In this document: positions 1 to 9,189 of the stretch, piece after piece
Layout: each line of letters opens with the position of its first letter
Numbering within the stretch: position 1 is the first letter of the stretch
From: Candidatus Aerophobetes bacterium Ae_b3b
GTDB lineage: Bacteria > Aerophobota > Aerophobia > Aerophobales > AE-B3A
Direction: 5' to 3'
NCBI GenBank assembly: GCA_005223085.1
Contig: NJBP01000017.1
Span: 1-35,147 of the forward strand
Length of the DNA stretch: 35,147 bases
Translations under genes and position numbers: made by a program
Notes under the pieces: model-generated
Told to the model about the DNA's origin: nothing
Seen by the model: only the letters and a program-made list of their open reading frames with translations
Database searches by the model: none

Positions 1-123
1 CGGCTGCCAAAATCGACCGTATCCACAATGATTACTAAATTTGGTTTTAAATTACCTCATTCCCATGGCTAATCTAAAACCAAATTTAGTAATCATTGTG
101 GATACGGTCGATTTTGGCAGCCG
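1..123. repeat. Perfect inverted repeat (49-bp arms 1-49 and 75-123, 25-nt loop) at the left edge of the window
   Basis: Base i pairs with base 124-i for all of 1-49; first mismatch is 50/74. The right arm lies inside coding sequence of a HycI-like peptidase. Confidence 0.95.
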
Positions 124-361
124 TCCAGGGACCATAAAGCTCTTTCCCATCCGAAAAATTCCTCCGGGTAGCTTTTCTACCCATCGGCTCTCCTTGAGAT
201 TTCTTGGCTCTTATCTAGAGAAAGAAACACAAGCTAAGATTTACCTGCTTGGCATCCAACCCAAATCTATCAAATTGGAAGAAAAATTAAGCCTTGAGGT
301 AAAAAAGACTTTAAGCGATCTGGCTGATTTCTTCCAGAAAAATTGCTTTAAAAATGAATAG
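75..361 (+). CDS. Hydrogenase maturation peptidase (HycI/M52-like), 5'-truncated at the foldback; the ORF track extends it artificially to 41
   Basis: NLKPNLVIIVDTVDFGSRPGTIKLFPIRKIP matches the central HycI/HyaD pattern; adjacent to hypF; N-terminal part missing. Confidence 0.7.
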
Positions 362-2696
362 GATTCTGACTGAAAGAAAGAAAAGATCTCGGAAAGAAAA
401 GTCAAAGAGACTTTTCATACATATTACGGGAATAGTGCAAGGAGTAGGGTTTCGGCCTTTTATTTATTCTCTGGCTACCAGGTATTCTCTATCTGGTTTT
501 GTCTTAAATGATACCTCGGGAGTCAAAATAGAGGTAGAGGGAAAAGAAAAAAATATGGCTGATTTTTTAAAGCATGTAGCTCTCGATGCTCCTCCTTTAG
601 CTTTAATCGAGAAAATAGACTGCCGGAAGCTTCTCCCCATAGGCTACCATCATTTCGAGATAAAAAAAAGTAAAAAGGAAAAAGAAAAATTTACCCTTAT
701 CTCACCTGATATTTCAATCTGTCCTGATTGCCTGCGTGAGCTTTTTGATAAAGCCGATCGGAGGTACCAGTACTCCTTCATTAACTGTACCAATTGCGGA
801 CCACGTTTTTCTATTATTGAGAACATCCCTTATGATAGGGCCCGCACTACCATGAGGGAGTTTAAGTTATGTCCGGAATGTCAGAAAGAATATGATGATC
901 CCCTTAATCGAAGGTTCCATGCTCAGCCCGATGCCTGTGAGGTTTGTGGTCCCCAGGTTAACTTATTTAATAATAAAGGAAGCAAAATTCATAGCTTCGA
1001 TCCCATAAAGACCTCGGCTGGCCTTCTCAAAAAGGGATATATTGTGGCTGTCAAGGGATTAGGAGGTTTTCATCTTGCCTGCGATGCGGCTAATAAGACC
1101 TCGGTTGAAACTTTGCGAAAAAGAAAATACCGGGAAGACAAGCCATTTGCCCTTATGGCTTTGGACGTGGAGAAAATAAAAGAGTTTTGTCGGGTCAATG
1201 AATACGAGCAAAGACTCCTCCTGTCACCTCGAAGACCTATCCTTATCCTGAGGAAGAAAAAAGACTGCCGGTTGCCGGATGAAATAGCACCCCATAATAA
1301 ATGCCTGGGGATGATGCTTCCTTATACGCCTCTTCACTATCTTTTATTGCGGGAGGCTGGCATGGTTTTGGTTATGACCAGTGGTAATATCTCGGATGAG
1401 CCTATAGCTTATAAGAATAAAGATGCCTTCAAAAGACTGGGTGGGATAGCCGATTATTTTCTTGTCCACAACCGAAAAATCCAGACGAGAATTGATGACT
1501 CTGTAACCAGAATCTTTAATAACCAGGAGATGATTCTCCGACGCAGCAGGGGATATGTGCCCCAGCCTATGAAAGTGAACCTTTTTTTTGAAGAGCCGGT
1601 CCTGGCTGTGGGAGGGGAGCTTAAGAATACCTTCTGTCTGGCTACCCGAAATTATGTCTTTCTTAGCCATCACATCGGGGATCTGGAAAATCTTTCTGCC
1701 CTTACTTCCTTTGAAGAGGGAATAGACCATTTTTTGAGGATATTTCATGCTTCGCCCCGAATAGTTGCCTGCGACTTACATCCCGATTATCTCTCCACCA
1801 AATTTGCCCGGGAGTATTGCCAGAATTCATCTTTTAAGCTTGAGCTTATTCCTATCCAGCACCATCACGCCCATATTGTAAGCTGCCTGGTAGACAACCA
1901 CTTCGAAGGGAAGGCAATTGGGGTAGCTTTTGATGGAGTTGGTCTGGGGACCGATGGGCGAATCTGGGGAGGGGAGTTTTTGGTGGCCGATTTAAGAGGG
2001 TTCGCCCGGGTAGCTCAGCTAAAATACCTGCCCCTGCCGGGGGGTGAAATGGCTATCAAAGAACCCTGGAGGATGGCGGTGACTTACCTCAATGAGGTCT
2101 ATGGACCTGATTTTCTGAGTCTTCCCCTTCCTTTTCTCGAAACTTTAAAGAAAGATAAAATAATGCTTCTTTTGAAGATCATAAAAAAAGGAGTCAACTC
2201 ACCTCTTACCTCATCCATGGGTAGATTATTTGATGCTGTCTCTGCCTTGACAGGCCTCAGAGATAGGGTAAATTACGAGGGTCAGGCAGCCATTGAGCTA
2301 GAGATGTTGGTGGAGGAGAAAGAAAAGGGTAGCTACCCTTTTGAAATTAGCTCTCAAGAAAAAATTATCCTCATTGATCCGAAAGCTATTATTGCATCCA
2401 TAGTCTCTGATTTAATAAATCATGAGCGGAAAGAAGTCATCGCTGCTCGTTTCCACAATACCGTAGCCAGAATCATCCTGCAAACCTGTAAGAAAATTAG
2501 AGAAAAAAAGGGTTTGAACGAGGTTGCCTTGAGTGGAGGAGTTTTTCAAAATGTCTACCTTTTGGAAAAAACCTGTGATCTCTTGACTAAAGCTGAATTC
2601 TCAGTCTATACTCATCACCAGGTCCCTCCTAACGATGGGGGGATCTCTTTAGGTCAGGCGGTAATCGCTCACAGCAGGAGTAGAAAATGTGCATAG
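354..2696 (+). CDS. hypF: Carbamoyltransferase HypF
   Basis: N-terminal acylphosphatase domain (GIVQGVGFRPF), zinc fingers CPDCLRELF/CTNCGPRFS/CPECQKEY/CEVCGP, C-terminal LSGGVFQN; followed by hypC and hypD. Confidence 0.97.
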   Translation: MNRILTERKKRSRKEKSKRLFIHITGIVQGVGFRPFIYSLATRYSLSGFVLNDTSGVKIEVEGKEKNMADFLKHVALDAPPLALIEKIDCRKLLPIGYHHFEIKKSKKEKEKFTLISPDISICPDCLRELFDKADRRYQYSFINCTNCGPRFSIIENIPYDRARTTMREFKLCPECQKEYDDPLNRRFHAQPDACEVCGPQVNLFNNKGSKIHSFDPIKTSAGLLKKGYIVAVKGLGGFHLACDAANKTSVETLRKRKYREDKPFALMALDVEKIKEFCRVNEYEQRLLLSPRRPILILRKKKDCRLPDEIAPHNKCLGMMLPYTPLHYLLLREAGMVLVMTSGNISDEPIAYKNKDAFKRLGGIADYFLVHNRKIQTRIDDSVTRIFNNQEMILRRSRGYVPQPMKVNLFFEEPVLAVGGELKNTFCLATRNYVFLSHHIGDLENLSALTSFEEGIDHFLRIFHASPRIVACDLHPDYLSTKFAREYCQNSSFKLELIPIQHHHAHIVSCLVDNHFEGKAIGVAFDGVGLGTDGRIWGGEFLVADLRGFARVAQLKYLPLPGGEMAIKEPWRMAVTYLNEVYGPDFLSLPLPFLETLKKDKIMLLLKIIKKGVNSPLTSSMGRLFDAVSALTGLRDRVNYEGQAAIELEMLVEEKEKGSYPFEISSQEKIILIDPKAIIASIVSDLINHERKEVIAARFHNTVARIILQTCKKIREKKGLNEVALSGGVFQNVYLLEKTCDLLTKAEFSVYTHHQVPPNDGGISLGQAVIAHSRSRKCA

Positions 2697-2899
2697 CTAT
2701 CCCGGTAAAAATAATAGAAATTAAGGGTAAATTAGGAATTGGAGAGGTAGGGGGAGTGAAAAGGAAGGTGAGTCTCCTCCTTTTAGATGAGGTAAAAGTG
2801 GGAGATTATGTCTTATTGCATGCGGGATTTGCCATAAGCAAAGTTAAGAAAGAAGAGGCGGAAGAGCTCCTTGAGATGCTAGCCTCTCTTGACGTGTAA
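2687..2899 (+). CDS. hypC: HypC/HybG/HupF family hydrogenase assembly chaperone
   Basis: Starts MCIAIPVKIIEI; HAGFAISKV; overlaps the hypF stop by 10 nt. Confidence 0.96.
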   Translation: MCIAIPVKIIEIKGKLGIGEVGGVKRKVSLLLLDEVKVGDYVLLHAGFAISKVKKEEAEELLEMLASLDV

Positions 2900-2910
2900 A
2901 GACTCAAGAA

Positions 2911-4005
2911 ATGAAGTATCTTAATGAATTTCGGCAAAAAGAACTAGTAGATAAGCTGGCCAAAGGGATTGGGCACTTAATGGCTGATATTGATAGAAAG
3001 GTTACCCTGATGGAGGTTTGTGGCACCCACACTATGGCCGCCTTCAGATATGGAATTAAGGATCTACTTCCCCACAATCTTCATCTTCTATCCGGACCTG
3101 GCTGTCCGGTATGCGTGACGGCTAATGACTATCTAGACAGGGCTATAGCTTATGCCCGCAAAGAAGGAGTGATTGTGGTTACCTTTGGAGACATGGTGAA
3201 GGTTCCTGGATCAAGTTCGAGTCTGGCTGAAGAGGCCTCTAATGGGGCTGAGATAAGAGTAGTTTATTCCAGTCTGGAAGCGCTCAAGATAGCTCAGGAG
3301 AATCGGGAAAAGAAAGTCATCTTTCTTGGTATCGGATTTGAGACAACCGCACCCACTGTAGCCTCTTCCATCCTCACGGCCGGCGAAGATAAACTTTCCA
3401 ACTACTTTGTCTTGAGCGGTCATAAAATAATGCCTCCCATAATGCGTGCCTTAGCCCAGGATCATGAGCTAAAGATAGACGGCTTCATTTGCCCCGGGCA
3501 TGTAAGTAGTATCACCGGGAGTAAAATATATGAATTTTTGTCTCGTGATTATGGGATTCCTTGCGTGGTAGCCGGGTTTGAGCCGATTGATATATTGCAA
3601 AGTATCTATTTGATTCTTTCCCAGATCAAATCGGGTCAGGCTAAGGTGGAAAATGAATATAATCGAGCCGTAACCTGGGAGGGGAATCTGAAAGCACAGA
3701 CACTGATGGCAGAAGTATTTAAGCCGGAAAGCTCTAATTGGCGAGGAATTGGAAAAATTGAGCAGAGTGGACTTAAAATCAAGGGAAAATATGAAAGTTT
3801 CGATGTCGAGAAAAGATACCCCGTAAGTATTGAAAAATCCCGAGAGAATCCTGGATGTATCTGCGGAGATATCCTTCGAGGTCTAAAAACTCCTCTGGAC
3901 TGCCGCCTTTTTAGGAAAGTCTGTCACCCCTCCCATCCTGTAGGAGCCTGCATGGTTTCAGCAGAGGGAACCTGCGCCGCCTACTACAAATATTCATCAG
4001 CCTAG
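2911..4005 (+). CDS. hypD: Hydrogenase formation protein HypD
   Basis: MEVCGTHTMAAFRYGI, LLSGPGCPVCVT, FEPIDIL, CICGDILRG. Confidence 0.97.
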   Translation: MKYLNEFRQKELVDKLAKGIGHLMADIDRKVTLMEVCGTHTMAAFRYGIKDLLPHNLHLLSGPGCPVCVTANDYLDRAIAYARKEGVIVVTFGDMVKVPGSSSSLAEEASNGAEIRVVYSSLEALKIAQENREKKVIFLGIGFETTAPTVASSILTAGEDKLSNYFVLSGHKIMPPIMRALAQDHELKIDGFICPGHVSSITGSKIYEFLSRDYGIPCVVAGFEPIDILQSIYLILSQIKSGQAKVENEYNRAVTWEGNLKAQTLMAEVFKPESSNWRGIGKIEQSGLKIKGKYESFDVEKRYPVSIEKSRENPGCICGDILRGLKTPLDCRLFRKVCHPSHPVGACMVSAEGTCAAYYKYSSA

Positions 4006-4084
4006 GATTGTCATTTCAATGTAGGAAAATCAAACTTCCCTCTTTATCGGATGTCTTGTCTGAACTAGAAATAATTTGATCCTT

Positions 4085-5734
4085 TTACCTGCTTAAAAAA
4101 TTTATCCTTCCCTTAAGCTGGGGTGAAATCGTTCCATGGTGCTGAATATAACTGGCTAGAATATCGGTAGTGACCGTGGTAGTGTTCTCTTTGGAAATAT
4201 CGTCTCTCAGAAAAATATAGTGGCCATCACCACCACTGGCAGTCCATCCGTTTACCAGTACCGTGTAGGTTGCGGATGAGTCCAGCGGAACCCATACCCC
4301 GTTCTGATAAACCTTGGCCCTGACAATCCTTGAACCCGGATTGGTTATTTTGGAAACGTCCCGGTCCGAATAAACTGCACAGAACGGTGGTTGGGTAATG
4401 TCAATTGTCATTCTGATGCCACCAACCTGGAAAAACCCACCTGAAGCCGACCTGCCGGTATCCGGGCATCCATCACCTTCGATCCTCAGCGCTGAGGCTG
4501 AGATCTCAAGTGTCTGTTTCAGATCAGCACCATTCATCTTAACGCTCATCACCTCATTTCTAAACGCCAGAATCTCGTTCACTGTGAGATAGGTCATTGG
4601 CCCAGCAGAATATATTTTGTCGCCGCGGATTGACCCGCTGTTAACCAAAGCGACATCCGCATGAGTGAACCACTCAAGCCACGAGTCTGCTATCAGGTTG
4701 CCGAGGTTTGACTCCTTACTACGAACCACATCTTTGCGCGCATCGAGATCAACCGTAGATTTACCAATAACCTGACCCAGGCGGTTGTTATAGTCCTCCA
4801 TATAGTGCGCCATAAGGTTGTGAATCTTAGTGTCATAACCTACTGTTGAATCGAGCAAGATTTTTTTCCAGGTGGGATTCACCATCTCACCATCCTCGAA
4901 TGTGAACTTGAGGACACCCAGATATTCACCCCTTACACCGTCTTGCACTATTATTGTATTGCCAGTCGTCTCATGCACATATATGTGGTCATGGCCACCG
5001 ATGATGATGTCTATACCATCTACTTTTTGTGCAAGCTCACGGTCAAGTTCAACGCCAATGTGGGTTAGACCAATTATGATGTCACATCCTTTATTTATCA
5101 GGTTATCCACCACATTCTGAGCTGGCGAGATGATATCTTGGTTTACACTAACGCCGCCGCCGGGCAATTTGCACATCCTTGGAAGATCAGGTGTCATCAT
5201 GCCGAAAACCCCGACCTTAATACCGGCGATCTCTTTGATCACATAGGGCTGTATTCGGTTTGCAAGTTCATTGTCATCAATAATTAGATTGACGGAGACC
5301 ACATCGAAATCCGCGAAATTGAGCGCTTTTTTGTAAACCTCAGCTCCGTTGTCGAACTCATGGTTGCCGGGTGTAACGATATCGTAACCTGCCAGACTCA
5401 TGCCACGCATCTCCGGCTCGCCGTGGAACAGCGAGAACAGGGGGGCAATCAAATCGTCGCCCGACGAAAGCAGTAGAGCGCCGTCCACCTGGCCACGAAC
5501 CTTTTTTGCGGCTGAGGCGATTCTTTCGAGTCCGCCGACTGTAAGTGCTTTGCCATCATGATCAACAGTATAAGGCGTCATACAACTCCGCAGGTCAGCG
5601 GTCGTCATGATAGCAATTGTGATTTCAACAGAAGGTCTGGCAGACTTTTTCTGACAGCCAGAAAATAGCAAAACTACCAGAGAGACCCCTAAAACGACAG
5701 TTACGAGTCCCCAACGCGATTTTTTACTTTTCAT
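4085..5734 (-). CDS. 5'-nucleotidase/UshA-like metallophosphoesterase lipoprotein
   Basis: Signal peptide with lipobox LFSGC; SSGDDL, TPGNHEFDNG, GLTHIGVELD, GGHDH motifs; C-terminal 5'-nucleotidase region with NSGSIRGD. Confidence 0.9.
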   Translation of the reverse strand: MKSKKSRWGLVTVVLGVSLVVLLFSGCQKKSARPSVEITIAIMTTADLRSCMTPYTVDHDGKALTVGGLERIASAAKKVRGQVDGALLLSSGDDLIAPLFSLFHGEPEMRGMSLAGYDIVTPGNHEFDNGAEVYKKALNFADFDVVSVNLIIDDNELANRIQPYVIKEIAGIKVGVFGMMTPDLPRMCKLPGGGVSVNQDIISPAQNVVDNLINKGCDIIIGLTHIGVELDRELAQKVDGIDIIIGGHDHIYVHETTGNTIIVQDGVRGEYLGVLKFTFEDGEMVNPTWKKILLDSTVGYDTKIHNLMAHYMEDYNNRLGQVIGKSTVDLDARKDVVRSKESNLGNLIADSWLEWFTHADVALVNSGSIRGDKIYSAGPMTYLTVNEILAFRNEVMSVKMNGADLKQTLEISASALRIEGDGCPDTGRSASGGFFQVGGIRMTIDITQPPFCAVYSDRDVSKITNPGSRIVRAKVYQNGVWVPLDSSATYTVLVNGWTASGGDGHYIFLRDDISKENTTTVTTDILASYIQHHGTISPQLKGRINFLSR

Positions 5735-5763
5735 ACCGTCCTCCCGGTATTAATATTCACTAT

Positions 5764-6549
5764 TTACTTTTCCACCTTCTCCAGTTCTTGATGTTTCTCT
5801 TTTTCTAAATCCGCTTTATAAAACTCGGCACCTTCCGGCAATACCATATAAAATTCAGAAGTATAATCAATTTCAATCCTCACATTTTGTAGCTGGCATT
5901 CCAATAAGTGTCCTCCCGCTTTTCTATCTTCGGTAATAAAATGAAGATGATAACCCGGAACATTTATCCCTTTTATATAGATAGGACAGCGAAACCCTGC
6001 TATTGTACCTTTTACATTATGAAACTCAAATATCGGCTGGTTCTTTACTACTTCAACAAGTGGAGGATATGGTTTGTTTTGCTTGGGGATACTCCTTGTC
6101 TTGATATACTTGAAAATTCCCTCTATTTTGAGAGCATAGAAAATATTTTTGGTTGGCAGCAAATTGTCTAAATGTTGTTGCAACTCTTTATAATCCACCG
6201 ACTTGTCTAACAATACCGTCTTATCCGGTTCAAAGTAAGTTACCACAGCAAATGGTGTTCTCATTGAGCCATCAACAAGATAGGCTATCCCATCTGCTTT
6301 TATTTGATAAAATTTGCCCTCCAATCCAATCATTTCTCCATCAAGGCCATTAAAAGTACCTAGTCCAAAGTCACCGTATCGTTTCAATTGTTCATAAGTC
6401 ATTTCTCCATCGTAGACCCCTTCTAAAAGAGCATTAACGGTTGAGGCTTGAAATAGAACATCTTTTTTTTCTTGCACACTTGAATATCCAGATATAGCTA
6501 CAACTATAACAAAAAATACTACCAGCCATAAATAACTAATGACTTTCAT
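5764..6549 (-). CDS. Alpha-acetolactate decarboxylase family protein with N-terminal export/anchor segment
   Basis: LGTFNGLDGEMIGLEGKFYQI, PFAVVTYFEP, GYHLHFITEDRKAGGHLL (Zn-ligand His pattern). Start refined to ATG at 6549, preceded by AAAGGAGAAATA. Confidence 0.88.
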   Translation of the reverse strand: MKVISYLWLVVFFVIVVAISGYSSVQEKKDVLFQASTVNALLEGVYDGEMTYEQLKRYGDFGLGTFNGLDGEMIGLEGKFYQIKADGIAYLVDGSMRTPFAVVTYFEPDKTVLLDKSVDYKELQQHLDNLLPTKNIFYALKIEGIFKYIKTRSIPKQNKPYPPLVEVVKNQPIFEFHNVKGTIAGFRCPIYIKGINVPGYHLHFITEDRKAGGHLLECQLQNVRIEIDYTSEFYMVLPEGAEFYKADLEKEKHQELEKVEK

Positions 6550-6692
6550 TATTTCTCCTTTGGAATTGAACCGATTTAATGATTCGTAGAATCCCATTAA
6601 TACTGAAGCATCTCAACTATTTAACCTTCGCTGAACGAAATCAACATCAATGCCCCAGGGTCCGACCTTATATATACTCATGTCTTGTCGTT

Positions 6693-8009
6693 TTACTGGT
6701 CGATCTCGGCGAAGGTTTTGTCAAGCCAATCGAAGATACGCTGGTGAGAAAGCGCGCTGGCGCCAACCTGGCAATGTTCCCCGGCCGACTCTTCGCTGGT
6801 AAAGAACATAAATTCTTTGGGACATATCAGGGCGCTGTAAAGCTTTCGGGCTTGCCCGGGGAAGTCTCGGTCTGCCTCGGAATCACAAACCAATGTGGGA
6901 CAGGTAATTTTGTCCGCTATACCTCTCATTGTGTAATCAATGTATTTGAGCATCCACTCGTGCGGAGAGGCTACTCCAAACGTCCACATTCCCTGCTGTA
7001 TGGCCCATCTCAGTTGCGTATTCGACTTGGCCATTTCTATCATCTCGTCGTCAAAATCCGATGGGTTTTGCATCAGATACTCTTTAAGGTCTTCTGGGGA
7101 TTCTTGGGAATGAGCTGCCATGCCTTCGAAGACACTGAAGATTCCTCCATTGGCAATGCAGGCAGCGATGCGGTGCTCGTAGGCAGCAGCACGAGGTGCA
7201 AGATAACCGCCGAAGCTCAAGCCCATGAGGGCGATGCGGTTGGGATCGACTTCAGGCCTCGTCAATGCGTAGTCGACCACAGGCGTAACTACCTTCTCCC
7301 AGTCGGGTCGGAAATGAATCTTCTGCTCGCGTATGACCCTGCCCTGCCCGGGACCTTCGAATGCCAAGCAGTTATAGCCTCGCCGCAGAGCAGCCGCCGC
7401 ACCATCGAAGTAGAGTTCTTCAAGGGTTCCGTCAAAGCCTGTATGAAGGATCAGTGTGGGGCGGGGAGTACCCGAGTCATCCACGAGGAAAAAGTACCCA
7501 GGTAGGGTTGTCCCTTCATAGGGAATTTCCACAGCCTCGGCTGGGAATGGGAAGAACTGTGCTGCCCTGGCGAAACAATCATGGCTTTTTCCCCAGGTCT
7601 CCAAAATCCGTGGATCGGTAAGGTTTGCGTGAAGGAAGAACTCAGCCGAGCGATAGTACATGGAAGCCCGAAGATAGGTTTCACGGGCACTAACTCTATG
7701 CCCATCAGCCAAGCAGTTATTGGCGATCTCGCAGATCCGGTCGGCAGTCTTGAGCCACTCTTCGTACCAGCTTTCGAAATCTGCTTCTTTGATGCGGTGA
7801 GCTATGGATAGACATTCTCCGATGTCAGCGCCACCATAGTAGGTATGTCCAATCGCTCTCACCAGTTGGTATGAAAACGCGGGATCCTGAAACACGAGCT
7901 TCATTTGTGTGTCGCTCTCTCCGGGTTTTCCTGCTCCTTGGCTTGTGCAACTTAAGGTGAAAATTGTTGAGATTAGAACCAAAACCAATATAACATGCTT
8001 TAACTTCAT
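6693..8009 (-). CDS. Alpha/beta hydrolase lipoprotein (2,6-dihydropseudooxynicotine hydrolase/acyl-aminoacyl-peptidase-like)
   Basis: Signal peptide with TLSC; LPGYFF, LILHTGFDGT, GLSFGGYLAPRAAA nucleophile elbow, CPTLVCDSEAD. Confidence 0.82.
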   Translation of the reverse strand: MKLKHVILVLVLISTIFTLSCTSQGAGKPGESDTQMKLVFQDPAFSYQLVRAIGHTYYGGADIGECLSIAHRIKEADFESWYEEWLKTADRICEIANNCLADGHRVSARETYLRASMYYRSAEFFLHANLTDPRILETWGKSHDCFARAAQFFPFPAEAVEIPYEGTTLPGYFFLVDDSGTPRPTLILHTGFDGTLEELYFDGAAAALRRGYNCLAFEGPGQGRVIREQKIHFRPDWEKVVTPVVDYALTRPEVDPNRIALMGLSFGGYLAPRAAAYEHRIAACIANGGIFSVFEGMAAHSQESPEDLKEYLMQNPSDFDDEMIEMAKSNTQLRWAIQQGMWTFGVASPHEWMLKYIDYTMRGIADKITCPTLVCDSEADRDFPGQARKLYSALICPKEFMFFTSEESAGEHCQVGASALSHQRIFDWLDKTFAEIDQ

Positions 8010-8153
8010 ATCTTCCTCCTATAGATAATGCTGCAGGACGTCACCCAAATTCCTAATGTCCTTAAAATACTCGAAATAGTAATTACCTAACAGGGTAATT
8101 CTATCATTCATTTCACTCTACCTTTTTTCTTTTCTTCCTTCGGTTAGAGTAGC

Positions 8154-8819
8154 TTAGCGTCGTCGATATTTTGCCATAATAAATGGAATGGCAAAGTAAG
8201 GAACCTCGCTCCAATCAGGAGTCAAAAAAGATAATCCAATGCAAACTAGCGAAATAGTGGGTATAACTAGATTTCTTTTTTTATTCAAGAGTATCATCTG
8301 TGCGCCTAGGCTAGGGTCTATGAGATGGCGTTTGCCCGTGGCATACGACCACTGCATATAGAATATCGATCCAATAGCGAGCAGATTGCATTCGAAAAAT
8401 AGTGCTGCAACTTGCACGTCACCGTGTTTCGCAGTCAGGGATGTGGAAAAAGGTATCAAAGCGATGAACATCAGGCCCAGAATGTTTATCCAGAGGAGCC
8501 TCTGGTCAATAGCTTTGATGAAATGGAACTGGCGGTGATGGACAATCCAGAAGATGGCTAAAAGGATAAAGCTCAGCGCATAATTGAAAAAATCAGGCCA
8601 TAGGCCTAGCACCAGTTTGGGTAGCACCTTGGCGGCTGCTCCCTCTGGTAGAGCTGGAATCTTAAGATTTAGAACCAACAAGGTCATTGCAATAGCGAAT
8701 ACACCATCGGTCAGTGCTTCGATGCGCTTAGTGCTCAATACAGAAATTAACCTCTTAGAACTCGATGTATTCATGTGCGGCCTCTTTACTTTAGGTTGCT
8801 GACGTTGCCCGAGGAGCAA
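8154..8819 (-). CDS. TMEM175/DUF1211 family potassium-channel-like protein
   Basis: RIEALTDGVFAIAMTLLVLNLKIP signature and multiple TM segments. An alternative start at MNTSSSKR is possible. Confidence 0.88.
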   Translation of the reverse strand: MLLGQRQQPKVKRPHMNTSSSKRLISVLSTKRIEALTDGVFAIAMTLLVLNLKIPALPEGAAAKVLPKLVLGLWPDFFNYALSFILLAIFWIVHHRQFHFIKAIDQRLLWINILGLMFIALIPFSTSLTAKHGDVQVAALFFECNLLAIGSIFYMQWSYATGKRHLIDPSLGAQMILLNKKRNLVIPTISLVCIGLSFLTPDWSEVPYFAIPFIMAKYRRR

Positions 8820-8826
8820 TTAACGA

Positions 8827-8985
8827 TCACTTCTTCAGGAAGGTACTGGCAAATTTACTACACAGATACGTTCCTTTAAGGTGTACTGCAATAACACGAT
8901 CCCATTCTTCTTCCGGAATCAAGCTGAATACGGCGTTTGCCATAACACCTGCATTATTTACCTCCCACAGGTTAAAGACTATATC
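8827..8985 (-). pseudogene. Short-chain dehydrogenase/reductase (FabG-like) internal fragment
   Basis: Minus-strand translation DIVFNLWEVNNAGVMANAVFSLIPEEEWDRVIAVHLKGTYLCSKFASTFLKK*. NNAG motif and EEEWDRVIAVHLKGTYL are classic SDR; Rossmann N-terminus and YxxxK region are missing. Absent from the ORF track. Confidence 0.85.
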
Positions 8986-9134
8986 TTAATCCCAGCCTCA
9001 TCATCCACTTATACTTAAAGAAAAATCTTATTCTGCCTGCGGATTATAGCTATACCTGGCCCATTTGGAAAAAATTTAGCATTATTAATGATATTGAAAC
9101 AAATAAGTTAGTCAACTCAGTGTAGCGCGAAAGC

Positions 9135-9161
9135 TTGACAAAGAAACTCAAAGACTATAAT
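9135..9161 (+). promoter_or_regulatory. Possible sigma70 promoter for hypE-rex-rnfDG
   Basis: TTGACA (9135-9140), 15-nt spacer, TATAAT (9156-9161); spacer is shorter than ideal. Confidence 0.45.
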
Positions 9162-9189
9162 CTTTCTATAAGAATATCTGGAAGGATGA

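Noticed and set aside
1344-1748. 134-aa minus-strand ORF
   Set aside because: Antisense to hypF with no domain signature.
6579-7505. 308-aa plus-strand ORF
   Set aside because: Antisense to the alpha/beta-hydrolase gene, whose minus-strand product has clear motifs; no recognisable domain.
8070-8100. AATTACC-taacag-GGTAATT hairpin as a terminator
   Set aside because: Short AT-rich stem without a clear U-tract; position relative to the flanking minus-strand genes is ambiguous.
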